Shown here: piece by piece, positions 17,565-27,047 of the stretch | Layout: every line of letters starts with the position of its first letter | Numbering within the stretch: the first letter of the stretch is position 1 | Source: Collinsella aerofaciens | GTDB taxonomy: Bacteria; Actinomycetota; Coriobacteriia; Coriobacteriales; Coriobacteriaceae | Assembly (NCBI RefSeq): GCF_015670795.1 | Contig: NZ_JADPCJ010000004.1 | Coordinates: 1-64,000, forward strand | Length of the DNA: 64,000 nt | Direction of reading: 5' to 3' | Made by a program: the position numbers and the translations under genes | The notes under the pieces: generated by a model | What the model was told of the DNA's origin: nothing | What the model saw: only the letters and a program-made list of their open reading frames with translations | The model's database searches: none

Positions 17565-20500
17565 ATGCTTGATCGCCGTTCGCTACTCGTTGCCGGAGCG
17601 TCCTCACTGGCGAGCATTATGTTGCCGCGCGCGCCGGGAAGCGCAAACGCCTTCATATTGCCGTTCGCGCCCACCGAAGCCTATGCCGACGAAAAAGACC
17701 CCTTCAGGGTGCTCGTTCTCTCGCGCACCATGTTCGGTGTGGTCGTGGTCGACGTCGCCAACAAGAATACGCCCATCACGGGTGCCCAGGTCACGCTCAC
17801 ATCGCGCTATGCCGCAGGCAAGCAGCTCACCGCCACGACCGATGACGAAGGCACGGCCATCTTTGAGGTCGCGCCGCTTTCGGAAGGCTACGTGGACGAG
17901 GCAACGCTTCTCGACGCGTACGACTTTAACGGCGGCATCTCCATTAGCGTGGCGGGCTACCGTGATGTCGAGATTCCCCTTGCGCGTATCCAGGGCGGCA
18001 CCGCCATAACCGCGCCCACGCGTCCGCTTTCCGACGGCGAGCCGTACTTTCGCCAGCTCACATTCGACGAATGGGACATCCAGTACGCCGACGCCACGTT
18101 TATGGCACTGCCGAAGGACGACGCCGGAAACGACCAACCCGACACGCACGCCTTTACCGTGCAGGCACATCTGCCACAGGGTGGACAGGCAACGCTGCAC
18201 ATCAACAAGGTAATGCCCGCTGCGGGTAGCTCGCCCGAAACCGTCACGCAGATTGGCCAAGTCAAGGCCAGTGCATCGGGTTCGGACAATCTGGCAACGT
18301 TCACACTCGAAGACAAGTTTCTCGACGCGGCATCGGTCCTTCTGGAAGAAGGATGCAAGCTGCGCTTTGTCCTCGACTATCAGGGCAAAACCTACACGCT
18401 CTCCTCCCCCATGGCCGTTGTCACCGCACCGGCCGCAAAGGCGGAATCCGGATCGACCACTATCGTCCCCACTACCATGGACCAAGAGATCACTCCGTTT
18501 GATTTCCCAGCGGCGTTTCCCGGCATCGGCGGCAACAAGTTCACCTGCTGGATGCCCTCGTTCCCCATTCTGTTCGATTTCTCGTTTGCCGGATACGTGC
18601 TGTTTGGCGGAGGATACAAACCAGCCAGCTATATGAACGATTCGGGCAACCCTGATCCGGAATACTGGAAGAAATCGCCGCGCGAATCGGGCGCCAAGCA
18701 GGCAAACCGCTACCTCGACGAGATGGAGGGGAAGTGGAATCAGTACAAGAGTATGAGTGCCGGTTCGGGCACCGATCCAAGAAACACTAAGCTCCTTCGC
18801 CACCATTGCACGCCGCTGTTCACGATGGATATCGCCACACAGCTGTATGGCTCGCTCGCCTACGATTGGGTGGGCAAAACCTGGGGCAACAACAACGATC
18901 CCGCATACGGCAATATTAAGGCTCTCTTCCAGGTAAGAACCGACCTCAATTGGACCGAGCAGTTCACCTTGGGACCGGTGCCCTTTTTCCTAAACGTCAA
19001 CCCCTGGGTGCTGGCGAAGCTGGCGCTCGCCGTGGGTGCCCACACGCACGGCAGCGGCGCGGCGTTTTTCAAGAACATTTCGCTCGACTATTCCAACACG
19101 TCGGGCTCGTTCACCATCCAGATCGGGCTTGCCGTCACCTTTGGCGCCGGCGTTGCAGGCGTCGCCTCGTCTGCCGTGCGCGGCGCCGCATCCCTCACGT
19201 TGTTCATTGGGTACGAGAAGGCGGATGGACACCAGCTTCCGCGACTGCGCGTAGGTGCAGACGTCGATGTCGATGTGATACTCCAGTTCGTAATGTTCAA
19301 GTGGACCACCAAAGCTTGGTCGGGATCGTGGCCCACACTCCTCGATTCGTGGAATATGTCGGTGAACAACGGCGACCAGTATGTACTCCAGTGCTCTGAG
19401 CTTGCATTGGGTGGGGATACGCCTTATACGCTGGATGCCTGCTTCGGCTCGGCCGGCAACGCCGAGGCAGGTGGTGTGCCGCAGTTTATCGCATCGGCCA
19501 CCATCGTCACCAACGCCGAGCTGCTCGCACGCGCCGAGGTTAATGCCACTGCCGCAAACGTTGCGCCTGTCGTGCGCGATTGGGATCAAGCGGTCACGCG
19601 CATTGAGCTCGAGGCGGATGCAGAGAGCGACGACACGGGACAGGTCGAGCATTTCGTCCACGCACTGATAGAGAACGACGAAAACGCCGCGCCGATGTAT
19701 GAGTATACCTACATCGTTCAGGCGACGAACGCCGTTGCGGACCCCAACGCCAATTCTGCCGGCGTGTCGGAGGACGAGCGTGGCGGCATAAAACCCTCGA
19801 GCGACAACGTGCTGTTTACTGGCGTGCTCAGCGAAGCTCACATGAAGCTGGCAATGATCGCCGGCGTAGAATGCCTGTTCCGTATCGCCTCGGTGCGCTA
19901 CGGCGACAATGGCCGCTCGCGCCTGGTGGTGCACACAAAGGCAAACGGCACGTGGTCCGCTCCCACGCCCGTGGACTTCCCCCTTGGCTTTGGCGAGGGC
20001 GACGTGGAGCGCGACGGCCTATTCGATTACGACTTCGACGTAGTGGAATATACGGACGGAAGAGAAAACCAGGACGCTTACGTGCTGCTGGTCTCGGGCG
20101 AGCGCCCCGACGGCGACAACACCTTTTTCGATGCGGCGAGCACATCCGGCATACTGTCCGTTGTGCGCCTGCGCATAAGTAATAGCGAAGTTCGCGTGAT
20201 ATCGCACACGTCGTGGCGCAGCATCTCGCGCGGGCGCCTGCAGGAGGACGGTTACCATTGCCTGCAGTGCCCGCGTATCACAGCGGGTAAGACGCTGGTC
20301 GACGGCCGCCTGTCGGGCGCCTATCTCCATCGCCGCGGAGCCACCTCAGAAAAGGCGCTGGGCAATGAGGCAGAGGTTGCGCTGGAGTGCTTCACCCTGT
20401 GGTCGGACGTTTCGGGCGATAGCCTGACGTTCCGCCAAGTTCTCCGCTTTCCGCAGGCACCGTCGAGTATCGAGCTGGGCGCGCCCGAGAATATCAACGG

Positions 20501-21932
20501 CAAAATGGTGGTGCCCGTTGCGTACGAGACCGCAGACGGTTGTGGCTGTGCATCGTACGCCGTGATCGGCCAATCCATCGCGGGTTGGGGCGTTATGTCG
20601 CCAGATGCCGCAGTACCCCACGCGGTGCCGTGGCCGCAGCACACGGGCTTTTTGGCTACCGTCAACGAGCGACTGCAGCATATTACTTGGACGCGAGGCG
20701 CATCGGCATTTGCAACGCAGCCCGTGGGTGCCGCAGGCTGTGGCCCGGCATCGTTTAGCGTAAGCAACAACGGCAGGTGCGTGCTCTATGTAGAGAACAC
20801 CGACGGCAAGGTGGGACAGACCTACGACGAAGAAGGCAACCCGGTAGCAGTGATGGGCAAGCACTTCCGCATCTTCGCCAGCACCTTGGCAGGCGATCTG
20901 TTCACGGAACCGTTCGTGATGTGCGAGCTGGACCATCCCGTCGATCAGATAACGACATTTTTGACGTCGGGAGGCATGCTCTCCGCGCTCGCCACGCACA
21001 TTGTGAGCGCGGAGAAGAGCGAGGCAGAGCTGCACGGCATCGAAGTGCCCCTGGTGGCGTGTGCCACTCCGACGGGCGCGGTCGCTACCTCGGGTGCGGT
21101 GGTGCCCGGAGCAGCAGGCGAATCCTTTATGGTCACGGTGCGAAACGACGGCAACACCTTGCTGACCGCCGGCACGATCGATCTGTACCGAGAGGGCTCC
21201 AGCCAGCCGTTCTCCAGCGCATCCATCGGGTTCGGAGCGAATGCACGCATGGCATCAATCTACGATCCGGAGCTCGCCGAGGATGCTTCGGCCAACGACA
21301 TGGCACGCGTGAAGTACGCGCTCGAGACGCTGGGCGCACGTTTTGCGACGCACCCGCTGGTTGCCGACAATGGCAACGCCGTGCTGGCACCAGGCTGCAC
21401 GGCACAGTTCCGCATGAGCTTCGCCATCCCCGAGAGTTGGAGCGACGAAGTGGGCAAACGCGTAACGCTGTATGCGAAAGCGCGTGATCTGGTGGCGCTC
21501 GATCCCGTAACGCTCGAGGAAATTCGACCAGGCGCAAACTCGGCGCTGGGTGCCGTACTGCACGAGCTTCATGTGCCCGACGCGACATGCGAACGCTCAG
21601 AAGTTCAGGTCGGCGTATGCGACAGCGCGGATACGACAGGACTTCACGACGCCCCGATGACGGTCGACGGCGATGGCGGCACGAGTGGAGGTGGCTCCGG
21701 CGGAAGCAGCTCCGGAGGCGGCAGTGGATCTGGCAGCGGCAAGAATCACGGCAATAAAAAGCGCTCCGGAAAAGCGGGCGCGCTTGCGGGCACGGGCGAT
21801 GTCAACGCTCCCCTTACGGCAGCCGCCGCAGCACTCGCCGCGGCAGGCGCCGGCCTCGTCGCCTACAGCGCCCGCCGCACGGCGCTCGAAACCGACACCG
21901 CCAATGAGGCCAATTCGGATGAGCCTCGCTAG
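17565..21932 (+). CDS. Giant exported surface protein with LAxTG-like sorting signal
   Basis: A 1455-residue exported protein. The N-terminus MLDRRSLLVAGASSLASIML is a twin-arginine-like signal with likely cleavage near the AYA-DE site (about residue 44). Residues 50-140 look like a carboxypeptidase-regulatory/Cna-B type beta domain (VDVANKNTPITGAQVTLTSR). The middle has alternating beta-rich segments without a recognised enzyme motif, and late regions resemble Ig-like repeats (VTVRNDGNTLLTAGTIDLYR). The C-terminus has a Gly/Ser linker, LAGTGD at 1407-1412, a hydrophobic helix and an Arg pair, which suggests sortase anchoring. The tail after the helix (about 19 residues) is longer and more acidic than usual. 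It probably acts in adhesion or cell-wall interaction. Confidence 0.8.
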   Translation: MLDRRSLLVAGASSLASIMLPRAPGSANAFILPFAPTEAYADEKDPFRVLVLSRTMFGVVVVDVANKNTPITGAQVTLTSRYAAGKQLTATTDDEGTAIFEVAPLSEGYVDEATLLDAYDFNGGISISVAGYRDVEIPLARIQGGTAITAPTRPLSDGEPYFRQLTFDEWDIQYADATFMALPKDDAGNDQPDTHAFTVQAHLPQGGQATLHINKVMPAAGSSPETVTQIGQVKASASGSDNLATFTLEDKFLDAASVLLEEGCKLRFVLDYQGKTYTLSSPMAVVTAPAAKAESGSTTIVPTTMDQEITPFDFPAAFPGIGGNKFTCWMPSFPILFDFSFAGYVLFGGGYKPASYMNDSGNPDPEYWKKSPRESGAKQANRYLDEMEGKWNQYKSMSAGSGTDPRNTKLLRHHCTPLFTMDIATQLYGSLAYDWVGKTWGNNNDPAYGNIKALFQVRTDLNWTEQFTLGPVPFFLNVNPWVLAKLALAVGAHTHGSGAAFFKNISLDYSNTSGSFTIQIGLAVTFGAGVAGVASSAVRGAASLTLFIGYEKADGHQLPRLRVGADVDVDVILQFVMFKWTTKAWSGSWPTLLDSWNMSVNNGDQYVLQCSELALGGDTPYTLDACFGSAGNAEAGGVPQFIASATIVTNAELLARAEVNATAANVAPVVRDWDQAVTRIELEADAESDDTGQVEHFVHALIENDENAAPMYEYTYIVQATNAVADPNANSAGVSEDERGGIKPSSDNVLFTGVLSEAHMKLAMIAGVECLFRIASVRYGDNGRSRLVVHTKANGTWSAPTPVDFPLGFGEGDVERDGLFDYDFDVVEYTDGRENQDAYVLLVSGERPDGDNTFFDAASTSGILSVVRLRISNSEVRVISHTSWRSISRGRLQEDGYHCLQCPRITAGKTLVDGRLSGAYLHRRGATSEKALGNEAEVALECFTLWSDVSGDSLTFRQVLRFPQAPSSIELGAPENINGKMVVPVAYETADGCGCASYAVIGQSIAGWGVMSPDAAVPHAVPWPQHTGFLATVNERLQHITWTRGASAFATQPVGAAGCGPASFSVSNNGRCVLYVENTDGKVGQTYDEEGNPVAVMGKHFRIFASTLAGDLFTEPFVMCELDHPVDQITTFLTSGGMLSALATHIVSAEKSEAELHGIEVPLVACATPTGAVATSGAVVPGAAGESFMVTVRNDGNTLLTAGTIDLYREGSSQPFSSASIGFGANARMASIYDPELAEDASANDMARVKYALETLGARFATHPLVADNGNAVLAPGCTAQFRMSFAIPESWSDEVGKRVTLYAKARDLVALDPVTLEEIRPGANSALGAVLHELHVPDATCERSEVQVGVCDSADTTGLHDAPMTVDGDGGTSGGGSGGSSSGGGSGSGSGKNHGNKKRSGKAGALAGTGDVNAPLTAAAAALAAAGAGLVAYSARRTALETDTANEANSDEPR

Positions 21933-21979
21933 CTCCTAGTTACTTTTGTGAGAGACGCCGACTCGGCTTATCGAGCACC

Positions 21980-22014
21980 AAAAAGGGCTGGCCCCGATAA
22001 CTCGGAGCCAGCCC
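21980..22014 (-). terminator. Terminator between convergent genes
   Basis: Eight-base arms GGGCTGGC and GCCAGCCC pair, and TTTTTGG follows on the reverse strand. It ends the lipoprotein gene and may also stop the surface protein transcript. Confidence 0.75.
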
Positions 22015-22042
22015 TGAGTCGCCTGACATGGGAATCACAGCG

Positions 22043-23062
22043 TTACTTGAGCTTCAGCGCCTCCATCATGGGCACGGCGGCGTCCCAATCGATCTTCCAG
22101 CCAATCGACACGCGGACGGTTTCACCCGTTGCGGGAGCCGTCGCAAACAGCGTATGGCCGTTGTCGGGACCGGTAAAGCGCAGCCACGTTATGCCGTTGT
22201 ACTCGACCTGGTCGGTTGTTGTCTCCTTGCCTTCGTAGACCTGCTCTAGGCTTGCAACCTCTTCCTCCGGCGAGCGCGGGAAAATGCTGATGTTCAGGCG
22301 TCCTCCAGTCTCGTCGTGGAAGAAGTTTGCCTTTTCGCGCTCTTCGTCGGACGAATCCAGCGTGTACCCATCGGCGGCCTCGATGCTGTACGATGCGCAG
22401 TCGATGCCCGTTAAATCTGCCTTCTCGCCAGAATCGGCCACGCCGCCGGCCGCCTTGAACTCCTTGGTCTCGCAGTCCGTGGTGTCAAAGTGCATGGCCT
22501 CATGATTCTTGGCAGGGGCGTAAGCGTCTACGAACTCGACAGTGATGGGCCCGTAGTACGCCGTCTTGGGCGCCCAGAAGTAAACATACTCAACGGTCTC
22601 GCCCGGACCGATATCTGGCCTCTCGGAAAGGTCAATTCCCTTGTGCAGATCATCGGGAGCTTCGCTTGCGACGTAGTCGAGCACAGCCGCCTTGCCGGAA
22701 GTAAACAACGGGTCGCCTGCCTCAAGATCGCCCTGAGCAGCATGCACGTTAAAGGAACTGAACGTCCTGTTCTTTGTGTTGTTGTTGGTAATCTTGATGT
22801 GCAGGTAAAAGCCGTCCTGCTGCTTGGCATCACCGCGATAGAACGTACCGTGAGCCACCGACTCATAGGTAATGCCTGCCACCTCGACCGTCTGCGACTC
22901 ATAGGCCTTGGGCTTTTCCTGCACAGGCGCGCTGCCGCCCGAACCGCCAGGCGAGCCGCTCGGAGCACTACCGCCACAGCCGGCCACTGTACACGCCAGC
23001 ACGGCCGAAAGCGTCACGGTGGGAATTCCTAACAGCAGTTTCTTTGTCATGGGCCTCATCAT
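22043..23062 (-). CDS. Lipoprotein of unknown function
   Basis: A 339-residue lipoprotein. The signal MMRPMTKKLLLGIPTVTLSA ends at lipobox VAGC (Cys29), followed by a Gly/Ser/Pro linker. The first domain (residues ~60-190) looks like an immunoglobulin-like beta sandwich (YLHIKITNNNTKNRTFSSFN and IGPGETVEYVYFW), as in DUF4352/DUF5067-type proteins. The second domain (from about 215) resembles a small alpha-beta module (SIEAADGYTLDSSDEER). The ATG at 23062 has AAAGGAG eight bases upstream. It is a single gene convergent with the surface protein. No enzymatic motif seen. Confidence 0.75.
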   Translation of the reverse strand: MMRPMTKKLLLGIPTVTLSAVLACTVAGCGGSAPSGSPGGSGGSAPVQEKPKAYESQTVEVAGITYESVAHGTFYRGDAKQQDGFYLHIKITNNNTKNRTFSSFNVHAAQGDLEAGDPLFTSGKAAVLDYVASEAPDDLHKGIDLSERPDIGPGETVEYVYFWAPKTAYYGPITVEFVDAYAPAKNHEAMHFDTTDCETKEFKAAGGVADSGEKADLTGIDCASYSIEAADGYTLDSSDEEREKANFFHDETGGRLNISIFPRSPEEEVASLEQVYEGKETTTDQVEYNGITWLRFTGPDNGHTLFATAPATGETVRVSIGWKIDWDAAVPMMEALKLK

Positions 23063-23360
23063 TCTCACCGCTCCTTTCGGCTTGCAGCTCATCCATTGCC
23101 CAAGGCCTTCGTCGTCCCGTGGCATCGGCTTCCACTATGAGCGTATGACGAAACACGGCGCCGGCGAAGTGACCCGTGGCCCAAATAACGACCCACCAGC
23201 GTTCCTTATGGGCCAAAAGAACTCGCACATGCACGCCCCCGGCCCATAAAACGAGACGTCTGTCCCAATGTTCGATTCGATCCAACAATCCGCACGACAC
23301 GTTTTCGACAACGTATCCAACCGCAAACGCAGCAAGACGCATTCGGCCGCCTTCAAATTT

Positions 23361-23463
23361 ACTCGGGCAGAACCGACTCGGTTTTGTCCGAGTAAACTCG
23401 AGCATAAACTGATCCATGCGATACAATTAACTCGGACAAAACCGAGTCGGAAGGAACCGAGTA
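23361..23463 (+). promoter_or_regulatory. Inverted-repeat leader of the first AAA ATPase gene
   Basis: A 21-base sequence occurs twice in exact inverted orientation (23373-23393 and 23430-23450). Each copy is itself a dyad ACTCGG-N6-CCGAGT. Further half-sites lie at 23361 and 23457, the last one between the ribosome site and the GTG start. This dense symmetry is unlike ordinary promoters and looks like an autoregulatory or binding platform. The remaining intergenic DNA 23063-23360 shows no gene. Confidence 0.75.
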
Positions 23464-23464
23464 A

Positions 23465-24847
23465 GTGGAATTTATTGGCAGGGAGCGTGAGCTCGCCCGT
23501 ATTAAGAAAACGCTCAAAGCACCCGAGCAGCGCAATGTTCTCATTTACGGCAGGCGTCGCGTCGGAAAAAGTGAGCTCATCAAGCAGGCGCTAACCGATT
23601 TGTCGGACGTCGCAACGGTCTATTACGAGTGCCGCCAAACCTCCGAGGCAGACAACCTCGAGAGTCTGTCCGTCCTTGTTGCTGAAGCGCTGAGCTTTCC
23701 TCCGCTCGCCTTCACAGGCATCCGCGAGCTCATCGAATTTCTGTTTGCCCAAGCTAAAGACAAGAACATTACCCTCGTTCTCGACGAATACCCCTACTTG
23801 AGAGATGCGGTTAAAGGCTTAGACAGCATTCTTCAGACCTCAATCGACGCCCACAGGGAAGACTCACGTTTAAACATTGTCCTGTGCGGCTCCTACGTTG
23901 AGATTATGAAATCCCTCATCGAGCATGAAAGCCCCCTCTACGGGCGAATTGATCTCACGCTTGAGCTTAAGCCCATGGATTACTTTGACGCTGCGAAGTT
24001 CTATCCCGCGTTCTCGCCCGAGGACAAGGTGCGGCTCTATAGCGTTTTTGGCGGTATCCCCTTTTACAATCGCCTCATCGATCAATCCCAAAGCGTACGC
24101 GACAACATCATCGAGCTCGTCACGGAACCTGGCGCCCGCTTAGAAAGCGAGGTGCCGTCCTATCTCAACGCCGAGATCTCGAAGATGACCAACGCCAACG
24201 AAGTTTTCGGGGCTCTCGCACAAGGCTACTCCCGTTGGGGGGACGTGCTGGCACAGTCGCACGTCTCGAGCGGTCCGGCCATGGCAGACGTGCTCGACAA
24301 GCTCATGTCACTCGAAATCGTCCAAAAGCGTGCACCCATCAACGACCCTACGAACAAGCGCAAGTCTGGCTACTTTGTAGTGGATCCGCTTTCGCTATTT
24401 TACTATCGCTATGTTTTCCGCAATGCCTCAGCGCGTCAGCTGCTCGACCCGGAAGTCTTCTATGATCGTCACGTCTTCCAAGACTTCGAGGAAAACTACG
24501 TTCCTCATATGTTCGAGGAGATCTGCCGTCAATACCTCGTGCGGCAGAACAGGACCGGCAAGATCGAACCGGCTTTCGACGCCATAGGCAAGTACTGGTA
24601 CGACGACCCCGCAAACAAAACGAGCGGCGAATTCGATGTGGTAACGCAAGACCCCGAGGGCTACGCATTCTACGAAGCAAAGTTCCGCAAATCCCCCATC
24701 ACGCAAAAAATGGTCGACGAGGAAATCGCCCAAGTCGAGGCAACGGGACTCAAGTGCCATCGCTATGGATTCTTCTCCCGTTCGGGCTTCGAAGCTGGCG
24801 AAAGCGATCGAACCGTCTTCATCGACCTGCCGCAGATGTTTGGATAG
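23465..24847 (+). CDS. AAA ATPase with C-terminal PD-(D/E)XK-like (DUF234) domain
   Basis: A 460-residue protein of the archaeal-type ATPase superfamily. It begins MEFIGRERELARIKKTLKAP; Walker A is YGRRRVGKSEL (about residues 25-35) and Walker B is TLVLDEYPYL, followed by sensor LCGSYVEIM. A winged-helix region with repeats follows. The C-terminal DUF234-like part carries a nuclease-type pattern, Asp391, Glu404 and Lys406 in GEFDVVTQDP...YEAKF. The start is the GTG at 23465 after AAGGAA. Such genes are common in gut anaerobes, and their function is not established. The upstream inverted repeat is special to this gene in the window. Confidence 0.85.
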   Translation: MEFIGRERELARIKKTLKAPEQRNVLIYGRRRVGKSELIKQALTDLSDVATVYYECRQTSEADNLESLSVLVAEALSFPPLAFTGIRELIEFLFAQAKDKNITLVLDEYPYLRDAVKGLDSILQTSIDAHREDSRLNIVLCGSYVEIMKSLIEHESPLYGRIDLTLELKPMDYFDAAKFYPAFSPEDKVRLYSVFGGIPFYNRLIDQSQSVRDNIIELVTEPGARLESEVPSYLNAEISKMTNANEVFGALAQGYSRWGDVLAQSHVSSGPAMADVLDKLMSLEIVQKRAPINDPTNKRKSGYFVVDPLSLFYYRYVFRNASARQLLDPEVFYDRHVFQDFEENYVPHMFEEICRQYLVRQNRTGKIEPAFDAIGKYWYDDPANKTSGEFDVVTQDPEGYAFYEAKFRKSPITQKMVDEEIAQVEATGLKCHRYGFFSRSGFEAGESDRTVFIDLPQMFG

Positions 24848-24890
24848 GACAGGACAGGTCCCTCCCGCATTCCAAGCATTCATTATCTAA

Positions 24891-24906
24891 TCGAACGATT
24901 GTTCGA
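24891..24906 (+). promoter_or_regulatory. LexA (SOS)-like box upstream of the topoisomerase operon
   Basis: The perfect palindrome TCGAAC-GATT-GTTCGA fits the Gram-positive LexA pattern (GAAC-N4-GTTC). It lies 15 bases before a promoter-like -35 element. If real, the atypical topoisomerase genes belong to the DNA damage response. Confidence 0.65.
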
Positions 24907-24921
24907 TGGATTTCGTGTTGG

Positions 24922-24950
24922 TTGGAATCGTCTGTGGGCTGGGCTATGCT
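24922..24950 (+). promoter_or_regulatory. Putative housekeeping promoter of the topoisomerase operon
   Basis: TTGGAA and TATGCT are separated by 17 bases and lie just after the SOS-like box, about 55 bases before the start codon. Confidence 0.45.
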
Positions 24951-25004
24951 ACCTTGACTATCTATATGACTAAAACGCAGCAAAGGAGCACCGAGAGAGC
25001 GAGT

Positions 25005-27002
25005 ATGGCAAAAAACACCGCAAACTATGGTAACGACAGTATCCGCCAGCTCAAGGACGAGGAGCGCGTACGCCTGCGCCCCGCCGTCATCTTTGGCTCG
25101 GACGGACTCGACGGCTGCGCGCATGCCGCCTTCGAGATCCTGTCCAACGCCGTTGACGAGGCGCGCCAGGGCTACGGCAAGCTCATCACCCTTACCGCCT
25201 TTCGCGATGGTTCCATTCAGGTAGAGGACAACGGCCGCGGCTGCCCGCTCGACTGGAACCCCTCCGAGAAGCGCTTTAACTGGGAACTCGTCTTTTGCGA
25301 GCTCTACGCCGGCGGCAAATACAACAATAACCAGGGCGGCGACTACGACTTCTCGCTCGGCACCAACGGCCTGGGCTCATGCGCAACCCAGTACGCCTCC
25401 GAATACATGGACGTCACGGTTTGGCGCGACGGCAACAAGTACTCCCTGCACTTTAAGAAGGGCAAGGTCGTCGGTGCCAAAAAGAAGGCACTCGAGATTG
25501 AGCCCAGCGACGAGGATCGCACCGGCACCACCATTAAGTGGCGTCCCGATCTTGAGGTCTTTACCTCCATCAGCATTCCCCACGATTGGTATCGCGAGAC
25601 AATGCGCCGCCAGGCCGTGGTCAACGCCAACGTGACCTTCCGCCTGCGTATCGAGGGCGACGATGGCGAGTTTTCCGAAGAGGATTTTTGCTATCCCAAG
25701 GGCATCGAGGACTACGTGCTCGAGAAGGTCGGTACCGACTACCTCACCGAGCCCTTCTTTATCGAGGCCGACCGTCGCGGTCGCGATCGCGAGGACCTGC
25801 CCGACTACAACGTGAAGATTACCGCGTGCATGTGCTTCTCGCGCACCTTCATGATGCAGGAGTACTACCACAACTCATCGTGGCTCGAGAACGGCGGTTC
25901 GCCCGAGAAGGCCGCCCGCAGCGCTCTGACCAGTGCCATCGATGCTTACATTAAGCAACAGGGCAAGTACAACAAAAACGAGAGCGGCATTAAGTGGCAG
26001 GATGTCCAGGACTGTCTGGTGCTGGTGACCAACTGCTTCTCCACCCAGACGTCCTATGAAAACCAGACCAAGAAGGCCATCAATAACCGCTTTATCCAGC
26101 AGGCCATGACGGCATTCTTTAAGGAGCGCCTCTCGACCTACCTAATCGAGAACAAAGACGCTGCCAACAAGATCATGGAGCAGGTGCTCATCAACAAGCG
26201 TTCGCGCGAGAACGCCGAGAAGACGCGTCAGAGCATCAAGACCAACCTACAGCAGAAGACCGACATGGCCAACCGCGTGCAGAAGTTCATCGACTGCCGC
26301 TCCAAGGACAAGAGCCGCCGCGAGATCTACATCGTAGAGGGCGACTCGGCAGCAGGCGCCATTCGCACCTCGCGCGATGCCGAGTTCCAGGGCGTTATGC
26401 CCGTCCGCGGTAAGATCCTCAACTGCCTGAAGGAAGACTATCCGCGCATCTTTAAGTCCGACATCATCATGGATCTCATGCGCGTGCTGGGCTGCGGCGT
26501 GGAAATCAAGGACAAGCGCATCAAGAACCTCGGTGCCTTTGACCTGGATAACCTCAACTGGAACAAGGTCATCATCTGTACGGACGCCGACGTCGACGGT
26601 TATCACATCCGCACGCTCGTGCTCACCATGCTTTACCGCCTGGTGCCCACGCTTATCGACGAGGGCTACGTGTATATCGCCGAGTCACCGCTCTACGAGA
26701 TCAACTGCAAAGAGAAGACCTACTTTGCCTACACCGAGCTCGAGAAGAACGGCATCCTCAAGGAGATTGGCGATCAGAAGTGCTCCATCAACCGCTCCAA
26801 GGGTCTTGGTGAGAACGACCCGGACATGATGTGGCTCACCACCATGAACCCCGAGACGCGCCGCCTGATCAAAGTGGAGCCCGAGGACGTCACCAAGATG
26901 GAAACCATGTTCAATCTGTTGCTGGGCAACGACGAGGCGGGCCGCAAGCGCCATATCTCGGAGCACGGCAAGGAATACCTGGACCAGCTGGACCTGCAGT
27001 AA
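25005..27002 (+). CDS. Atypical type IIA topoisomerase, ATPase subunit (GyrB/ParE-like)
   Basis: A 665-residue ATP-driven DNA topoisomerase subunit. The GHKL ATPase shows the Asn box in EILSNAVDEA, VEDNGRGCPLD and the lid GGKYNNNQGGDYDFSLGTNG. A transducer domain follows, then TOPRIM with EGDSAAGAIR (usual EGDSAGG), PVRGKILN and TDADVDGYHI (usual ...GAHI). These departures, with the Ala in the EGDSA motif, mark it as a divergent pair member rather than the main gyrase. The ATG at 25005 has AAAGGAG 16 bases upstream, rather far, plus a nearer purine stretch. It forms an operon with the A subunit. Confidence 0.88.
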   Translation: MAKNTANYGNDSIRQLKDEERVRLRPAVIFGSDGLDGCAHAAFEILSNAVDEARQGYGKLITLTAFRDGSIQVEDNGRGCPLDWNPSEKRFNWELVFCELYAGGKYNNNQGGDYDFSLGTNGLGSCATQYASEYMDVTVWRDGNKYSLHFKKGKVVGAKKKALEIEPSDEDRTGTTIKWRPDLEVFTSISIPHDWYRETMRRQAVVNANVTFRLRIEGDDGEFSEEDFCYPKGIEDYVLEKVGTDYLTEPFFIEADRRGRDREDLPDYNVKITACMCFSRTFMMQEYYHNSSWLENGGSPEKAARSALTSAIDAYIKQQGKYNKNESGIKWQDVQDCLVLVTNCFSTQTSYENQTKKAINNRFIQQAMTAFFKERLSTYLIENKDAANKIMEQVLINKRSRENAEKTRQSIKTNLQQKTDMANRVQKFIDCRSKDKSRREIYIVEGDSAAGAIRTSRDAEFQGVMPVRGKILNCLKEDYPRIFKSDIIMDLMRVLGCGVEIKDKRIKNLGAFDLDNLNWNKVIICTDADVDGYHIRTLVLTMLYRLVPTLIDEGYVYIAESPLYEINCKEKTYFAYTELEKNGILKEIGDQKCSINRSKGLGENDPDMMWLTTMNPETRRLIKVEPEDVTKMETMFNLLLGNDEAGRKRHISEHGKEYLDQLDLQ

Positions 27003-27047
27003 CAGCAAATCGATAACGACGGCCCATAAGAAGTTCAAGAGGAAATC

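Noticed and set aside
17604-18806. Reverse-strand open frame of 400 codons
   Set aside because: It is antisense to the surface protein gene, has no ribosome site and no recognisable protein features.
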